Shown: in pieces, positions 6,558 through 14,790 of the stretch
Numbering within the stretch: position 1 is the stretch's first letter
Layout of the letters: the number at the start of each line of letters is the position of its first letter
IMG/VR virus record: IMGVR_UViG_3300038457_000077
Location: 1-24,228 of that record
Direction: 5' to 3' (one strand)
Length of the DNA: 24,228 bases
DNA from: a virus
Notes under the pieces: model-generated
What the model was told of the DNA's origin: nothing
What the model saw: the letters and a program-made list of their open reading frames with translations, nothing else
Database searches by the model: none
Position numbers and translations under genes: made by a program

Positions 6558-7256
6558 ATGTCTGACCGTTATGTCATAATCGATACTGAGGGCACCGGCC
6601 TGTTTTCCTACAAGGATGCAGCCGACGCGCCAGGCCAGCCTCGGGTAGCCAGCGTGGCTATGATTTTCCTCGATAGCGAGATGGGCGTCAAAGAGGAATT
6701 CTTCACGCTCATCAAACCGGAAGGCTGGACCTTCGACGACAACTCGGACGCTGCGAAGATCAACGGTCTTACGCAGGCAAAGCTTGACTCGGAAGGTGTG
6801 CCGATTAGCTCGGTGCTCGCGCGCTATACCGATGCGGTGAAGGCGGGTTATGTCATGGTAGCTCACAACGCACAGCACGATTTGAAACACATGCGGGCCG
6901 AGCTTCGCCGGGCTCAAATGGATGATATGTTTATGGTCACTCGCAACATTTGCACCATGCGCGCCATGACCGATGTCTGTCAGTTGATGCCGGCGAACGG
7001 TCGTGCCGGTTTCAAATTCCCAAAGCTGGCCGAGGCATTGGCATATATCGGCGTTCCGGTTGCGGACGAAGGGGCTCACACTGCAATGGGCGATGCGCGC
7101 GGTGCCTTGGAAATCACGCGCTGGCTGGCCAAGAATCAGATGTTGCCTATGGCCGGCGTGCATTTGGCGAAGAAGAAGCCCGATCTGGTGCCGACGCCTC
7201 GGCGGTCGAGTGGTAAGCCGAAGCCTGCGGCAGCCGGGGATGAAATCCCAGCATGA
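6558..7256 (+). CDS. DEDDh 3'-5' exonuclease (DnaQ-like)
   Basis: A 232-residue 3'-5' exonuclease of the proofreading-type DnaQ fold. The five metal-binding and catalytic residues of the DEDDh class are visible: D9 and E11 in IIDTEGTG, D108 in VAHNAQHDLKHM, and H174 with D179 in HTAMGDARG. The C-terminal tail (about 195-232) is basic and proline-rich. The ATG at 6558 follows AAAGGGGAG with good spacing and is preferred over the GTG at 6525. It is the first gene of a rightward set and lies next to a divergent control region. In phages such enzymes act in replication, repair or degradation of ends; the partner polymerase is not in the window. Confidence 0.93.
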   Translation: MSDRYVIIDTEGTGLFSYKDAADAPGQPRVASVAMIFLDSEMGVKEEFFTLIKPEGWTFDDNSDAAKINGLTQAKLDSEGVPISSVLARYTDAVKAGYVMVAHNAQHDLKHMRAELRRAQMDDMFMVTRNICTMRAMTDVCQLMPANGRAGFKFPKLAEALAYIGVPVADEGAHTAMGDARGALEITRWLAKNQMLPMAGVHLAKKKPDLVPTPRRSSGKPKPAAAGDEIPA

Positions 7257-7360
7257 CCACCTTCCACGCCATCATCGCGTTTCTCGACATGCCGCTGGCA
7301 ATGTTCGCAATCCTTGTCGAGATGGTGGCGCGGGCTCCGGAGTTGCCTTGGCATGACTGA
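7253..7360 (+). CDS. 35-residue hydrophobic micropeptide
   Basis: Starts with an ATGA overlap on the exonuclease stop and ends 8 nt inside the next gene. The peptide (MTTFHAIIAFLDMPLAMFAI, then LVEMVARAPELPWHD) is hydrophobic through residue 26 and could be membrane-associated. The two overlaps argue for coupled translation and explain an otherwise empty 96-bp gap in a packed operon. No independent strong ribosome binding site is seen, so confidence is moderate. Confidence 0.45.
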   Translation: MTTFHAIIAFLDMPLAMFAILVEMVARAPELPWHD

Positions 7361-7589
7361 CGATCCCAAGGTTTTGACCGAGAACGGCCACCGGATTCTC
7401 TCGCGCGGTGGTGCTGACGGCGTATCTGACGATGATCTGCTGGTACTGGAAATTCTCAAACGTGCGCCTGGAATGAACAATGCGGATTTAGAAACTTGCT
7501 TTGTCAATATCCGGATGGAGTATGGTGAGGATTCGATGAAGGCGATAAAGTCGGGCCACGTGAAATTCGAGAAAAGGAAACCGCAATAA
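7353..7589 (+). CDS. Phage protein of unknown function, 78 aa
   Basis: ATG at 7353 gives a protein beginning MTDDPKVLTENGHRILSRGG; the longer frame from 7314 would overlap the upstream micro-gene heavily. The sequence is acidic in the centre (SDDDLLVLEILKRAPG) and ends basic (KFEKRKPQ). No known motif. Its TAA shares its last A with the ATG of the next gene. Confidence 0.68.
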   Translation: MTDDPKVLTENGHRILSRGGADGVSDDDLLVLEILKRAPGMNNADLETCFVNIRMEYGEDSMKAIKSGHVKFEKRKPQ

Positions 7590-7825
7590 TGGGCCTCGCA
7601 GGAGACGAAAGAAACCTCGCCGCAAATGGGAGAGGATGTTTGGGCAAAGCGCCCGCCGATGAGCCGGTATTCATTCTCCGAGCACAGGACGCGCTCGCTG
7701 CCGACTGCGTTGAGCAATGGGCTATCCATGCTCGCGCTGCTGGCTGTCCGGTTGACAAGGTGAGGGAAGCCTTCGAATTGGTCGATGAAATGCGGCGATG
7801 GCCAAAGCGCAAGATGCCTGATTAA
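7589..7825 (+). CDS. Conserved-type small phage protein, 78 aa
   Basis: Starts with TAATG coupling to the previous gene. The sequence MGLAGDERNLAANGRGCLGK, then PADEPVFILRAQDALAAD and a helical C-terminus ending EMRRWPKRKMPD, resembles a family of short proteins common in proteobacterial phages, in which the FILRAQD segment is the best-conserved part. Function is not known. It ends the coupled run that begins with the exonuclease; a 166-bp gap follows that holds no convincing gene. Confidence 0.75.
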   Translation: MGLAGDERNLAANGRGCLGKAPADEPVFILRAQDALAADCVEQWAIHARAAGCPVDKVREAFELVDEMRRWPKRKMPD

Positions 7826-7991
7826 ATCGAAACAGTTACGGCAAGGCCAATCCACGTCGGGTATCATGGGATTCGATGGACGCAAACCAAAGGCAGCATG
7901 TAACGAGGGTCCTTGCCCGCTCGAAAGGGCGCCATCTACAACCCCTCCAATGTTGTCGTGCCCATGAACTGTTGGAAGGATTGATTACGTT

Positions 7992-8474
7992 ATGAGCCGA
8001 TCGACTAGATCCGCACGTCGCCATCCGCCGAAAGAGCATCCGATCCAGACCAAGAAAGGTCGCAAGTGGGCGATTGCTGACGTTGAGGCTGCAAAGCGTG
8101 TGCTCGGCGGACTGGGTGCTTTGATGGCCACATGGGCTGAATGCGCTACTGCGCTGGGTATTTCGGAGGCTACGCTGTCTCGCATATTCAAACGATGGCC
8201 CGATGCAAAAGAGGCTTACGAGGACGGCAAGAACGGCGGCAAGATCAGTCTGCGCCGGACGCAATTCAAACTGGCCGACCGCAACGCCACGATGGCGATA
8301 TTCCTCGGCATGAATTATCTCGAACAAAAGGACATGCGGAATTTCAATCATTCCGGCGACGTGAAGCATTCGCACGAGCATACGGTTATCGGCATGATGC
8401 TGAAGGAGATCGATGAGGAAGCGCGTGAGATGCCGATGATTGAGCATCAGCCGAACAGGGAGGATGCGGCGTGA
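7992..8474 (+). CDS. Helix-turn-helix DNA-binding protein, small-terminase-like
   Basis: 160 residues with a basic N-terminus (SRSTRSARRHPPKEHP) and a clear helix-turn-helix in the middle (about 47-72): TWAECATALGISEATLSRIF. This is followed by YEDGKNGGKISLRRTQFKLA and NATMAIFLGMNYLEQKD, the pattern of many phage DNA-binding proteins related to small terminases, where a K/R-rich helix and a WLG or FLG-type segment follow the fold. The better positioned small terminase candidate is at 15356, so this may be a regulator. GGAAGGA lies 11-12 nt before the ATG. Confidence 0.75.
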   Translation: MSRSTRSARRHPPKEHPIQTKKGRKWAIADVEAAKRVLGGLGALMATWAECATALGISEATLSRIFKRWPDAKEAYEDGKNGGKISLRRTQFKLADRNATMAIFLGMNYLEQKDMRNFNHSGDVKHSHEHTVIGMMLKEIDEEAREMPMIEHQPNREDAA

Positions 8475-8653
8475 GTGAAGCCACAATCCACGCGATCGAT
8501 CTTCCTCTGAGCGACGCAAATATTGCGCGTGACTATTCGATCCGCATGCGCGCGGTACAGCCTTTCAAAATTCACGCCGAAGGGTGGGCGCTCATCATTG
8601 CCGCCGTGGCAATAATTACTCTTGCTGTCTACCTTTTTGTTCACGGCCTCTGA
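8471..8653 (+). CDS. Small single-pass membrane protein, 60 aa
   Basis: GTG start overlapping the preceding TGA (GTGA). The first 38 residues are soluble (SEATIHAIDLPLSDANIAR), and residues about 39-58 form one hydrophobic helix (WALIIAAVAIITLAVYLFVH). It is a tail-anchored topology. No charge pattern or partner identifies it as a holin or spanin; the location among early genes makes a lysis role less likely. Confidence 0.72.
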   Translation: MSEATIHAIDLPLSDANIARDYSIRMRAVQPFKIHAEGWALIIAAVAIITLAVYLFVHGL

Positions 8654-8677
8654 GACCTGATCGCATAGGAGACGCGC

Positions 8678-9025
8678 GTGACCGAACGTGATCGCTTCAA
8701 AACATTGAATGGCAAATATAGCTCGCTCTGCCATTCGTGCGGTCGCATCGTCTATAATCTGTGGGTCACTGACGAAGCGCCGCCACTTGGATGCAGCGAA
8801 GGGCACGATGCAGAGATATGGAAATGCGGAACGGTCTACACCGCGCTGGTCGCCGTGGTGATTGGTATCGACCATTTTAACCGCGCTCCCGATGAGCGGC
8901 AGAAAGCATTGCTCAAATTGCTTGGAGAGAAACGAGTTGCCAAAATGATGGCTCACATTCGATCCGGTAAAGAGCCGCCGCATCACAAGCCGAAAGAACC
9001 CTCCTACGAGGCGCGGTTCGCATGA
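8678..9025 (+). CDS. Cysteine-rich small protein, 115 aa
   Basis: GTG start at 8678 with AGGAGA about 5 nt upstream. A CHSCG knuckle (residues 18-22) and a later C-S-E-G-H (GCSEGH) could together bind zinc. The C-terminal half is helical and basic (DERQKALLKLLGEKRVAKMM, then HHKPKEP). Likely nucleic-acid-associated but no family is recognised. Its TGA overlaps the next ATG. Confidence 0.72.
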   Translation: MTERDRFKTLNGKYSSLCHSCGRIVYNLWVTDEAPPLGCSEGHDAEIWKCGTVYTALVAVVIGIDHFNRAPDERQKALLKLLGEKRVAKMMAHIRSGKEPPHHKPKEPSYEARFA

Positions 9026-9147
9026 AAACGCCGAAGGCTCTAGACGCGATGGTGAAAGTTGTTTTGGCCTATCGGCCGCCAGCAAAGACCGCGCAAGCGA
9101 AGCGACGGAAGCGCCGCGCGAAAAAGGTACGTGATGAGGTACGGTAG
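9022..9147 (+). CDS. 41-residue highly basic small protein
   Basis: Starts with an ATGA overlap and extends 14 nt into the methyltransferase gene. The peptide begins MKTPKALDAMVKVVLAYRPP and continues with a lysine/arginine block (AKRRKRRAKKVR). A hydrophobic VKVVLAYRP followed by a KR-rich tail recalls a short protein seen in other alphaproteobacterial phages; I recall the pattern rather than a named family. It is too short for standard cut-offs. The methyltransferase ribosome binding site lies inside it. Confidence 0.6.
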   Translation: MKTPKALDAMVKVVLAYRPPAKTAQAKRRKRRAKKVRDEVR

Positions 9148-10565
9148 CGTTTGCAGCGGGATCGAAGCGGCCAGCGTGGCGTGGCACGGCTTGGGCTGGC
9201 GGCCTAGTTTCCTGTCGGAGATCGAAGCGTTCCCGTGCGCCGTTCTCAAACACCATTGGCGCGACGCGCCGTTGCATGGCGATTTCACCACGATCAAAGA
9301 GGGCGAATATGACCCAATCGACATTCTCGTGGGCGGAACCCCATGCCAAGATTTCAGCGTCGCCGGACTCAGAGCGGGAATGGCTGGCGACCGTGGCAAC
9401 CTCACCCTTCAATTCCTTACGCTTGCTTGCCGACTGCGGCCCGAGTGGCTGGTTTGGGAGAACGTCCCCGGCGTCTTGTCGAGCAACGAAGGAAGGGACT
9501 TTGGTTCCTTCCTCGGGGGCCTGGGCGAACTCGGGTATGGGTGGGCCTATCGAACCCTTGACGCTCAGTTCTTTGGAGTTCCACAGCGGCGCCGCCGCGT
9601 GTTCGTTATCGGACATCTTGGAGACTGGCGACGTGCCGCGGCGGTACTTTTTGAGCGCCACAGCTTGCAAGGGCATCCTACGCCGCGCCGGCAAAAGGGG
9701 AAAGGAATTGCCCCCACAATTAGCAGCCGCCCTACAGGCGGCGGCGGACTTGGCACCGACTTTGATCTCGACGGCGGATTGATTACTGGTTCGCTCAATA
9801 CGAGCATCGCGCGGGGGACGGGGCAGGGAAACGAAACCGATTTTTTGATCGCTAATTCCCTGACGACAAAGGCTGGCGGACGCGAGCGCGATGCAGGCAG
9901 TCAGGGTCATATCGTTGCCACTCCTTCGACCGGCGACGTATCGCATTGCCTCAACGGGGGGGGGCATGGGCCGACAAGATTACGAGACGGAAACTCTCAT
10001 ATCCCACGCGCTCACGGGAGGTGGCTTTGACGCCTCTGAGGACGGCACTGGGCGCGGCACGCCGATTATTTCCTTCCAAACGCGCGGATCGAATATCGAT
10101 ACAGGCGACGTGCCTGGAACCATCGGCAGCAATGCTGATCGAGCGAGCGGAAGCGCGCCGATGATCGCTTTTCAATCCAAGCAATCCGCGAGCGCGCAAA
10201 GCCCAAGTTTTGATGACGTTTCTCCTACGCTCGATGTTGCTAAATCTGGCGGCATGGCTGTTGCCGTTGCGCTTCGCGGGCGGGAAGGCGGTGCAACGGC
10301 CGAACTCAGCGAGATACCAAGCGCCTTGCGCGCTTCGCAGGGCGGCGGGGATAAGCCATACGCGCTGACAAGCGCCGTCCGCCGCCTCACTCCCCGCGAA
10401 TGTGAGCGCCTGCAAGGCTTCCCCGACGATTACACGCTTGTCCCGTATCGGGGTAAATCCGCCGCCGATGGCCCCCGCTACAAGGCACTCGGCAACAGCA
10501 TGGCCGTTCCGGTCATGCGATGGCTTGGGGAAAGGATCAAACTTGTTCATGGGCAATTTCAATGA
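9134..10565 (+). CDS. C5-cytosine DNA methyltransferase, frame broken at a nine-G tract
   Basis: Methylates cytosine at C5 in a specific sequence. Motif I is YGSVCSGIEAAS at the N-terminus, the catalytic PCQ is at residues 70-72 (GGTPCQDFSVAG), ENVPGV starts at 109, and QRRRRVFVIG follows near 150. A long Gly/Thr-rich target-recognition region comes next, then motif IX (RRLTPRECERLQGFPDDY) and motif X (RYKALGNSMAVPVM) at the C-terminus. The first frame stops at 10030 and the rest lies in the +1 frame. The switch maps to nine consecutive G at 9956-9964; with eight, one 476-residue protein results. In the present state the product lacks motifs IX and X. ATG at 9134 has AAGG about 7 nt upstream. 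It could be phase-variable, decayed, or a sequencing error. Confidence 0.88.
9956..9964 (+). repeat. Nine-G homopolymer tract in the methyltransferase gene
   Basis: Nine G between CAAC and CATGGG. Loss of one G joins the two halves of the methyltransferase and gives NGGGMGRQDYETET across the junction; nine G leads instead to a stop at 10030. Homopolymer tracts of this length are classical slippage sites and also frequent sequencing-error sites. Confidence 0.85.
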
Positions 10566-11476
10566 CTTGCAGGACCACGGGAGTCAAGCGTATAATTCCC
10601 TATCAAATCGACGGGGTGACACCCATCGAGGATGTAATAGCAAGTCTTGTCGCTATAAAATTACTTATCGAAGAAGGTGGTTACAACCTGCCGCATTTTG
10701 TGCGCGGGCTTCAGGTCGAAAAAGTCCAAGTCAATATGACTCGACTCTCACAAGAGAGTCACCTGAAAGAGTTATTGCTCGTTGGTATGTTTCTGGCTTT
10801 TCAAAAGAACCTCGAAACCGAGGTTCCAGCTATGTTTGAAAAGATTACCGGAACGCATGTTCCAGATGAGTTCAAGACCATTCTCACGCTGTCCGTTTTG
10901 ATAGTGATTTTTTATGGAGTGGCATACGTGAAAGATTTGATGACGGCTGTTTCTACTAATTCAAAGGTTAAAGGCCAACTAGACAACCTGATAGAAGATT
11001 TGGCGTCGAGAACTGGAAGAACCGTAGATGAGGTTAGGGCCTTCCTTGATGCTAGGTACAAACCAAAAGGCCGCATAAAAACTCTCGCCGCAGCCGCGTA
11101 TGGATTTTTTAAGCCGAGCAAAACTCAACTCAATGCGCCAATACGGGTAAATGAGAGAATGATAGCGTCGGAAACTGTCGCTGACGTTCCACAAGATTAT
11201 TCCTACGAAGAAATTATGGACGCCGAAACGGCTACAGCGTTTCAGGGCGTTGAACTTGAACTTCACGCTCAAGATAAAGATCGTGAAGCCAGTGGATGGG
11301 CCGCAATTCCGAAAGGACTCTCGGACAAAAGAATAAAAATGCGACTGCTTGACGGCGTTACGCCTGGACAGCTTTGGGGTAAAAACCATGTGCGTGGTGA
11401 CATTATCATTAAATATAAGCGAACCGGCACCGATATAACGCCAATCGAAATTCATCTTATGCGCGTCCATGATTAG
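10562..11476 (+). CDS. Unrecognised 304-residue protein with one membrane segment
   Basis: ATG at 10562 overlaps the methyltransferase TGA (ATGA); an ATG at 10520 would extend it into that gene. The N-terminal 100 residues look like a mixed alpha/beta domain (IIPYQIDGVTPIEDVIASL, then VEKVQVNMTRLSQE). Residues about 105-123 are a hydrophobic helix (FKTILTLSVLIVIFYGVAY), followed by a soluble domain of about 175 residues with EEIMDAETATAFQGVELEL and VRGDIIIKYKRTGTDI near the end. It is visibly richer in A+T than the methyltransferase and the packaging genes, suggesting recent acquisition. It sits between two DNA methyltransferases, so a defence, anti-defence or restriction-linked role is possible but not shown. 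Confidence 0.8.
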   Translation: MTCRTTGVKRIIPYQIDGVTPIEDVIASLVAIKLLIEEGGYNLPHFVRGLQVEKVQVNMTRLSQESHLKELLLVGMFLAFQKNLETEVPAMFEKITGTHVPDEFKTILTLSVLIVIFYGVAYVKDLMTAVSTNSKVKGQLDNLIEDLASRTGRTVDEVRAFLDARYKPKGRIKTLAAAAYGFFKPSKTQLNAPIRVNERMIASETVADVPQDYSYEEIMDAETATAFQGVELELHAQDKDREASGWAAIPKGLSDKRIKMRLLDGVTPGQLWGKNHVRGDIIIKYKRTGTDITPIEIHLMRVHD

Positions 11477-11622
11477 TTTGTAGTCTCCCATTCTTCTAGC
11501 ATTTCAACTACATCACCAATCTCCCAAAGCTTAGCCGAAGCGGCGCTGCGCTGACCTAGTTCGCCCGTTTGATGTGCAGATAGGGGTTGCCGGGCGGGGG
11601 AGACTCACCCAAGGTGGTGCGC

Positions 11623-11700
11623 ATGGTGACGCTCCACCTTGTCCCAAAAGACATCATGACGACTTACGATTGGCCTTTCCCAGCCAAGGGGCAACTCTGA
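11623..11700 (+). CDS. Possible 25-residue leader peptide
   Basis: ATG at 11623 with AAGGTGG 5 nt upstream opens a 25-codon frame (MVTLHLVPKDIMTTYDWPFP, then AKGQL) whose TGA overlaps the ATG of the next gene (TGATG). The coupling and site are suggestive, but the frame is short and could be chance. It lies at the end of the 223-bp gap after the 304-residue gene, the rest of which shows nothing recognisable. Confidence 0.35.
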   Translation: MVTLHLVPKDIMTTYDWPFPAKGQL

Positions 11701-11927
11701 TGGCTAAACCGAAGATCACACGCGATGGAAAGACCTACTACACGGTCGGTGCTACCGCCAAACTTCTCCGAACTAATACCATGAAGATAAAGCAGCTAAT
11801 GGGCGATGGTAGTTTGGACTGGTCGAATTTGCGCACGAATGGTCCGTTGTATATCAGCGAAGCAAGTGTTTTATCTTACCAACGGAAGCAGGTGGAGATT
11901 AAGCGCGCACAATTCGAGCGGCCATGA
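11700..11927 (+). CDS. Small helix-turn-helix DNA-binding protein (excisionase-like), 75 aa
   Basis: ATG at 11700 with AAGGGG about 9 nt upstream is preferred over the frame opening at 11574. The protein starts [20 protein letters not shown] and has the short winged-helix pattern of excisionase or MerR-like proteins: [20 protein letters not shown], a turn with a hydrophobic LDWS, then [16 protein letters not shown]. It precedes the adenine methyltransferase by 10 bp and may regulate it. No integrase is in the window to support an excisionase role. Confidence 0.68.
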   Translation: MAKPKITRDGKTYYTVGATAKLLRTNTMKIKQLMGDGSLDWSNLRTNGPLYISEASVLSYQRKQVEIKRAQFERP

Positions 11928-11937
11928 CGGGGGGTCG

Positions 11938-13551
11938 ATGAACGCGCTCTACTACGGCGACAATCTCGCGGTGCTGCGTGAGAGCATCGCGGACGAAAGC
12001 GTTGATTTGGTCTATCTCGATCCGCCTTTTAATTCGAGTGCTACCTACAACGTACTTTTCAAAGCGCCATCGGGAGAAGGTTCACAAGCGCAGATCGAGG
12101 CATTCGAGGATACTTGGCACTGGAACGAGTCTGCCGAGCGCGCCTTTGATGAAGTTATAACCGGGCCACATTCCGACGCCTCGATCATGCTCAAGGCTAT
12201 GCGCTCGGCGCTCGGCGAAAATGACATGATGGCGTATCTCGCCATGATGGCCGTCCGGCTGATTGAATTGCATCGCGTGTTGAAGCCGACAGGCTCACTT
12301 TACCTGCACTGTGACCCGACAGCGAGCCATTACCTCAAAACTTTACTCGATAGCATATTTGACCCCATCAACTTTCGGAATGAAATTGTATGGAAGCGTC
12401 GTTACGGAAGTTTCAGTACCGTCCATGAGTCGCGCAAATTCGGCGCGGTGACAGATAGCATCCTCTTTTATGTCAAGAGCGATAATGCCGGATTTCATCC
12501 TCAGTACAGTTTTGCCGATCCAGAATATTTGGCTTACGTCGAAAGAACATTCAAACATTTCGACGAACAAGGGCGGCGTTATAGAATTGCAGACCTTGCA
12601 AATCCAGCCCCGCGACCAAATCTGATGTACGAATATAAGGGCTATAAGCCGCCAGCGAATGGGTGGGCCATTTCCTTAGAGAAAATGAAACAATGGGACA
12701 AGGAAGGGCGGCTACATTTTCCCAAAAGCAAGACCGGACGTATTCAGCGACGGCGTTTTTTCGATGAACTTAAAGGCAAGCCCGTTCAAAGTCTTTGGGA
12801 TGATATTGACATGCTTTCGTCTCAAGATCAGGAGCGGCTTGGGTATCCAACTCAGAAACCACTCGCACTTTTAGAACGTATCGTCGCCGCGTCATCGAAT
12901 GAGGGCGACGTTGTACTTGATCCGTTTTGCGGTTGCGGAACTACGATCCATGCAGCGCAAAAACTCAATCGCCATTGGATCGGCATTGACGTAACGCACC
13001 TTGCGATTGCTCTAGTAGAGCGCCGACTTAAAGAAGCCTTCCCCGGTATCACATATGAAGTGCATGGCGTTCCGAAAGACGTTGCTGGCGCTCGCAATCT
13101 TGCAGAGCGTGACAAGCATGAATTTCAAAAGTGGATCACCGCGACCATCGGCGCGCAACCCTACAAGGGCGGCAAGAAAGGAATGGATCGCGGCATTGAT
13201 GGCTATCTGCATTTCCGCGACGCCGATAACAAACCGCAGTTCGCCATCGTCTCAGTGAAGGGCGGCGAGAATATCACGTCTGGAATGGTGCGCGATCTTA
13301 AGGGCACGATGAACCGCGAGAAAGCTGCGCTTGGCCTATTCCTGACCCTTAATGAGCCGACACGCGAAATGGCGAAGGAAGCGAGCGCGGCGGGCTTCTA
13401 TGAAACCGGCGGCAAGAAATTTCCGCGCTTGCAAATTCTCACAGCGGCGCAAATTCTCGACAACCGACGCCCTCAAGTTCCGTTCGGGTTCACCGAAGGG
13501 TTTAAAAAAGCGGAGCGCGAAAAGTCAGGCGGACAGGGCGAATTGCTTTAA
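11938..13551 (+). CDS. N6-adenine-type DNA methyltransferase fused to Mrr-like nuclease domain
   Basis: A 537-residue two-domain protein. The N-terminal methyltransferase has the catalytic motif DPPF at 28-31 ([17 protein letters not shown]) and the S-adenosylmethionine motif at 328-336 (DPFCGCGTT), the motif order of the beta class that includes CcrM and type III Mod enzymes. From about residue 390 a second domain follows: [28 protein letters not shown] with D421, AIVSVKGG with K441, then [21 protein letters not shown]. This is the pattern of Mrr-type restriction endonuclease folds fused to methyltransferases, though the usual QVK is SVK here. The longer frame from 11806 is rejected since it overlaps the helix-turn-helix gene. 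It may be a single-chain restriction-modification enzyme; the sequence specificity cannot be read. Confidence 0.88.
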   Translation: MNALYYGDNLAVLRESIADESVDLVYLDPPFNSSATYNVLFKAPSGEGSQAQIEAFEDTWHWNESAERAFDEVITGPHSDASIMLKAMRSALGENDMMAYLAMMAVRLIELHRVLKPTGSLYLHCDPTASHYLKTLLDSIFDPINFRNEIVWKRRYGSFSTVHESRKFGAVTDSILFYVKSDNAGFHPQYSFADPEYLAYVERTFKHFDEQGRRYRIADLANPAPRPNLMYEYKGYKPPANGWAISLEKMKQWDKEGRLHFPKSKTGRIQRRRFFDELKGKPVQSLWDDIDMLSSQDQERLGYPTQKPLALLERIVAASSNEGDVVLDPFCGCGTTIHAAQKLNRHWIGIDVTHLAIALVERRLKEAFPGITYEVHGVPKDVAGARNLAERDKHEFQKWITATIGAQPYKGGKKGMDRGIDGYLHFRDADNKPQFAIVSVKGGENITSGMVRDLKGTMNREKAALGLFLTLNEPTREMAKEASAAGFYETGGKKFPRLQILTAAQILDNRRPQVPFGFTEGFKKAEREKSGGQGELL

Positions 13552-13613
13552 GTGTGGCCGCTGCGGCTCTACTTCGCGACCTGATCCGAAAGTCGATAGG
13601 GAAATAAAAACGG

Positions 13614-13646
13614 ATGGCCGGGGCACCCGCTCCGGCCATTTTCTTT
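13614..13646 (+). terminator. Intrinsic terminator after the methyltransferase gene
   Basis: A perfect 8-bp stem, ATGGCCGG (13614-13621) with CCGGCCAT (13632-13639), 10-nt loop, followed by TTTTCTTT (starting with the last stem T). It is 62 bp after the stop and marks the end of the modification block. Confidence 0.85.
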
Positions 13647-13707
13647 ACCCGCATCAACGCGATGGCTTATCAGGCCACGGTCAAAAACACGTTGCCTCAG
13701 ACCCCGG

Positions 13708-13736
13708 TTGATAAAATCGCTTTTCTGTTCTAGACC
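13708..13736 (+). promoter_or_regulatory. Weak promoter-like sequence before the packaging block
   Basis: TTGATA and TAGACC separated by 17 nt, about 170 nt before the first ATG and 60 nt after a strong terminator. The -35 box matches five of six consensus positions, the -10 box only three. Position favours it; the sequence alone does not. Confidence 0.25.
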
Positions 13737-13903
13737 ATCATCGCTCGCGACCATAGCGGCCAGCCATAAAGCGCACCGCTTTCCCGCGACAAGTCCCCAA
13801 CGCCAGAACTGAAACTGCGGCCCGGCGCGTGCTGATAAGGCACGCGGAAGTCATGCGCCGTCCAAGCGCCGGGCCGGTCCCCCATAACGAAGGTGAAATC
13901 CGA

Positions 13904-14089
13904 ATGAGCGCCATCGCGTATTCAATTCCACAGGTTGGAAAACAGTTCACGCCCGCGCTGAGCCTGAGGCTTGTCAGACTCCTTATAGCGCAAGGCATCT
14001 TTCGACCGATCACTCTTGGGCGCAGGAAATATATTTTGCACGACGAGATAGTAGAGGCGCTACGCGCCATCGGCAGCGAAACAAAATAA
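13904..14089 (+). CDS. Small helix-turn-helix protein, 61 aa
   Basis: ATG at 13904 with GAAGGTGA about 8 nt upstream. The 61 residues start MSAIAYSIPQVGKQFTPALS and continue LRLVRLLIAQGIFRPITLGR, then RKYILHDEIVEALRA: helix, turn, helix with a short beta wing, the layout of excisionase-like or MerR-like DNA-binding proteins. It resembles in size and layout the protein at 11700. As the first gene after a terminator it may control the downstream block. Confidence 0.7.
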   Translation: MSAIAYSIPQVGKQFTPALSLRLVRLLIAQGIFRPITLGRRKYILHDEIVEALRAIGSETK

Positions 14090-14100
14090 AGGGGAGTCCC

Positions 14101-14790
14101 ATGGATGAAGGTCTAGAGGCTGTACTCGCCGCGCAAAGGCTCAGTGACGCGGTGTACGATTTGTTTTTGAATGAGCTTGGATCGACCATGGAACAGGCTG
14201 AGGCAGCGGCTTGTAACCGCGCCGTGATGAAAAACTTTTCAACGTCGCCCGGTGGTGCCGTGCTGAAATTCCAAGACAAGGCCATCATGCGCCACGATCA
14301 AGGCGCGCCGGTCAAAGCATTCCTGAAAGCGACTCGATTGGACTTCTTGCTTCCCGCCGAAGTAGCGGACCCGGTTAAGTCGCTCGCGATACCGCAGGAC
14401 ATTCTAGCGGCGGCAAAGGCAAATAACCTCACGGCCAAGGCCCAACTCTTTACGCTTGTACACGGCAGCAAGCCGAAGTCGGCAGAGGCTTCGACTTTGG
14501 CGACGGTCAACGCATTGATCGCGGGCACCGCGCTAACGGAACCTGTACTCGACAATCAACTGACACCTGAGGACCAAGCCCGCGCACGTCGATCCGCCGC
14601 GACCACGGCGCACGATAGCGCCGCTAATCCTTGGGGTGCGACAGCGTGGTCGATTACGAAACAGGGCGAAGTTTTGAGAATGCTGCAAAAAGCTCACGGC
14701 GAGGCAGAGGGATTGAAGCGCGCAGAACAGATTGCGGCTGCGGCAAATAGCCGAATTGGGGCCACGCGTCCCGCAAAGGTGACGGCATGA
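14101..14790 (+). CDS. Phage protein of unknown function, 229 aa
   Basis: GGGGAG lies 5 nt before the ATG. The protein is largely helical and alanine-rich. Its C-terminal 55 residues (SAANPWGATAWSITKQGEVL, then AEQIAAAANSRIGATRP) match a pattern I know from phage proteins of the head region, in which NPW...W..T.QG is followed by A..A...GS..GATRP. Such proteins are often virion-associated, but no function is established. It lies between the small regulator and the terminase genes and its stop overlaps the next start (ATGA). Confidence 0.75.
   Translation: MDEGLEAVLAAQRLSDAVYDLFLNELGSTMEQAEAAACNRAVMKNFSTSPGGAVLKFQDKAIMRHDQGAPVKAFLKATRLDFLLPAEVADPVKSLAIPQDILAAAKANNLTAKAQLFTLVHGSKPKSAEASTLATVNALIAGTALTEPVLDNQLTPEDQARARRSAATTAHDSAANPWGATAWSITKQGEVLRMLQKAHGEAEGLKRAEQIAAAANSRIGATRPAKVTA

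Larger units (their letters stand above)
13552..13903. other. Intergenic region between modification and packaging blocks
   Basis: 352 bp without a convincing gene. It holds the terminator at 13614-13646, a weak rightward promoter-like pair (TTGATA 13708-13713, 17 nt, TAGACC 13731-13736), and the ribosome binding site of the next gene. A 23-codon frame at 13662 and a leftward frame across 14070-13738 lack support. It is the most likely site for the promoter of the downstream block. Confidence 0.5.

Noticed and set aside
7136-7885. Long leftward frame (249 codons) opposite the exonuclease and small genes
   Set aside because: It is antisense to several well-supported overlapping genes with ribosome binding sites; composition is that of a shadow frame.
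7826-7991. 33-codon frame at 7866-7967 in the gap before the helix-turn-helix gene
   Set aside because: No ribosome binding site, odd proline/cysteine composition and no coupling to neighbours; a GCCC/GGGC hairpin there is too short to call.
8447-9967. 506-codon leftward frame opposite the methyltransferase start
   Set aside because: Antisense to several coupled genes with clear motifs; no ribosome binding site or recognisable domain.
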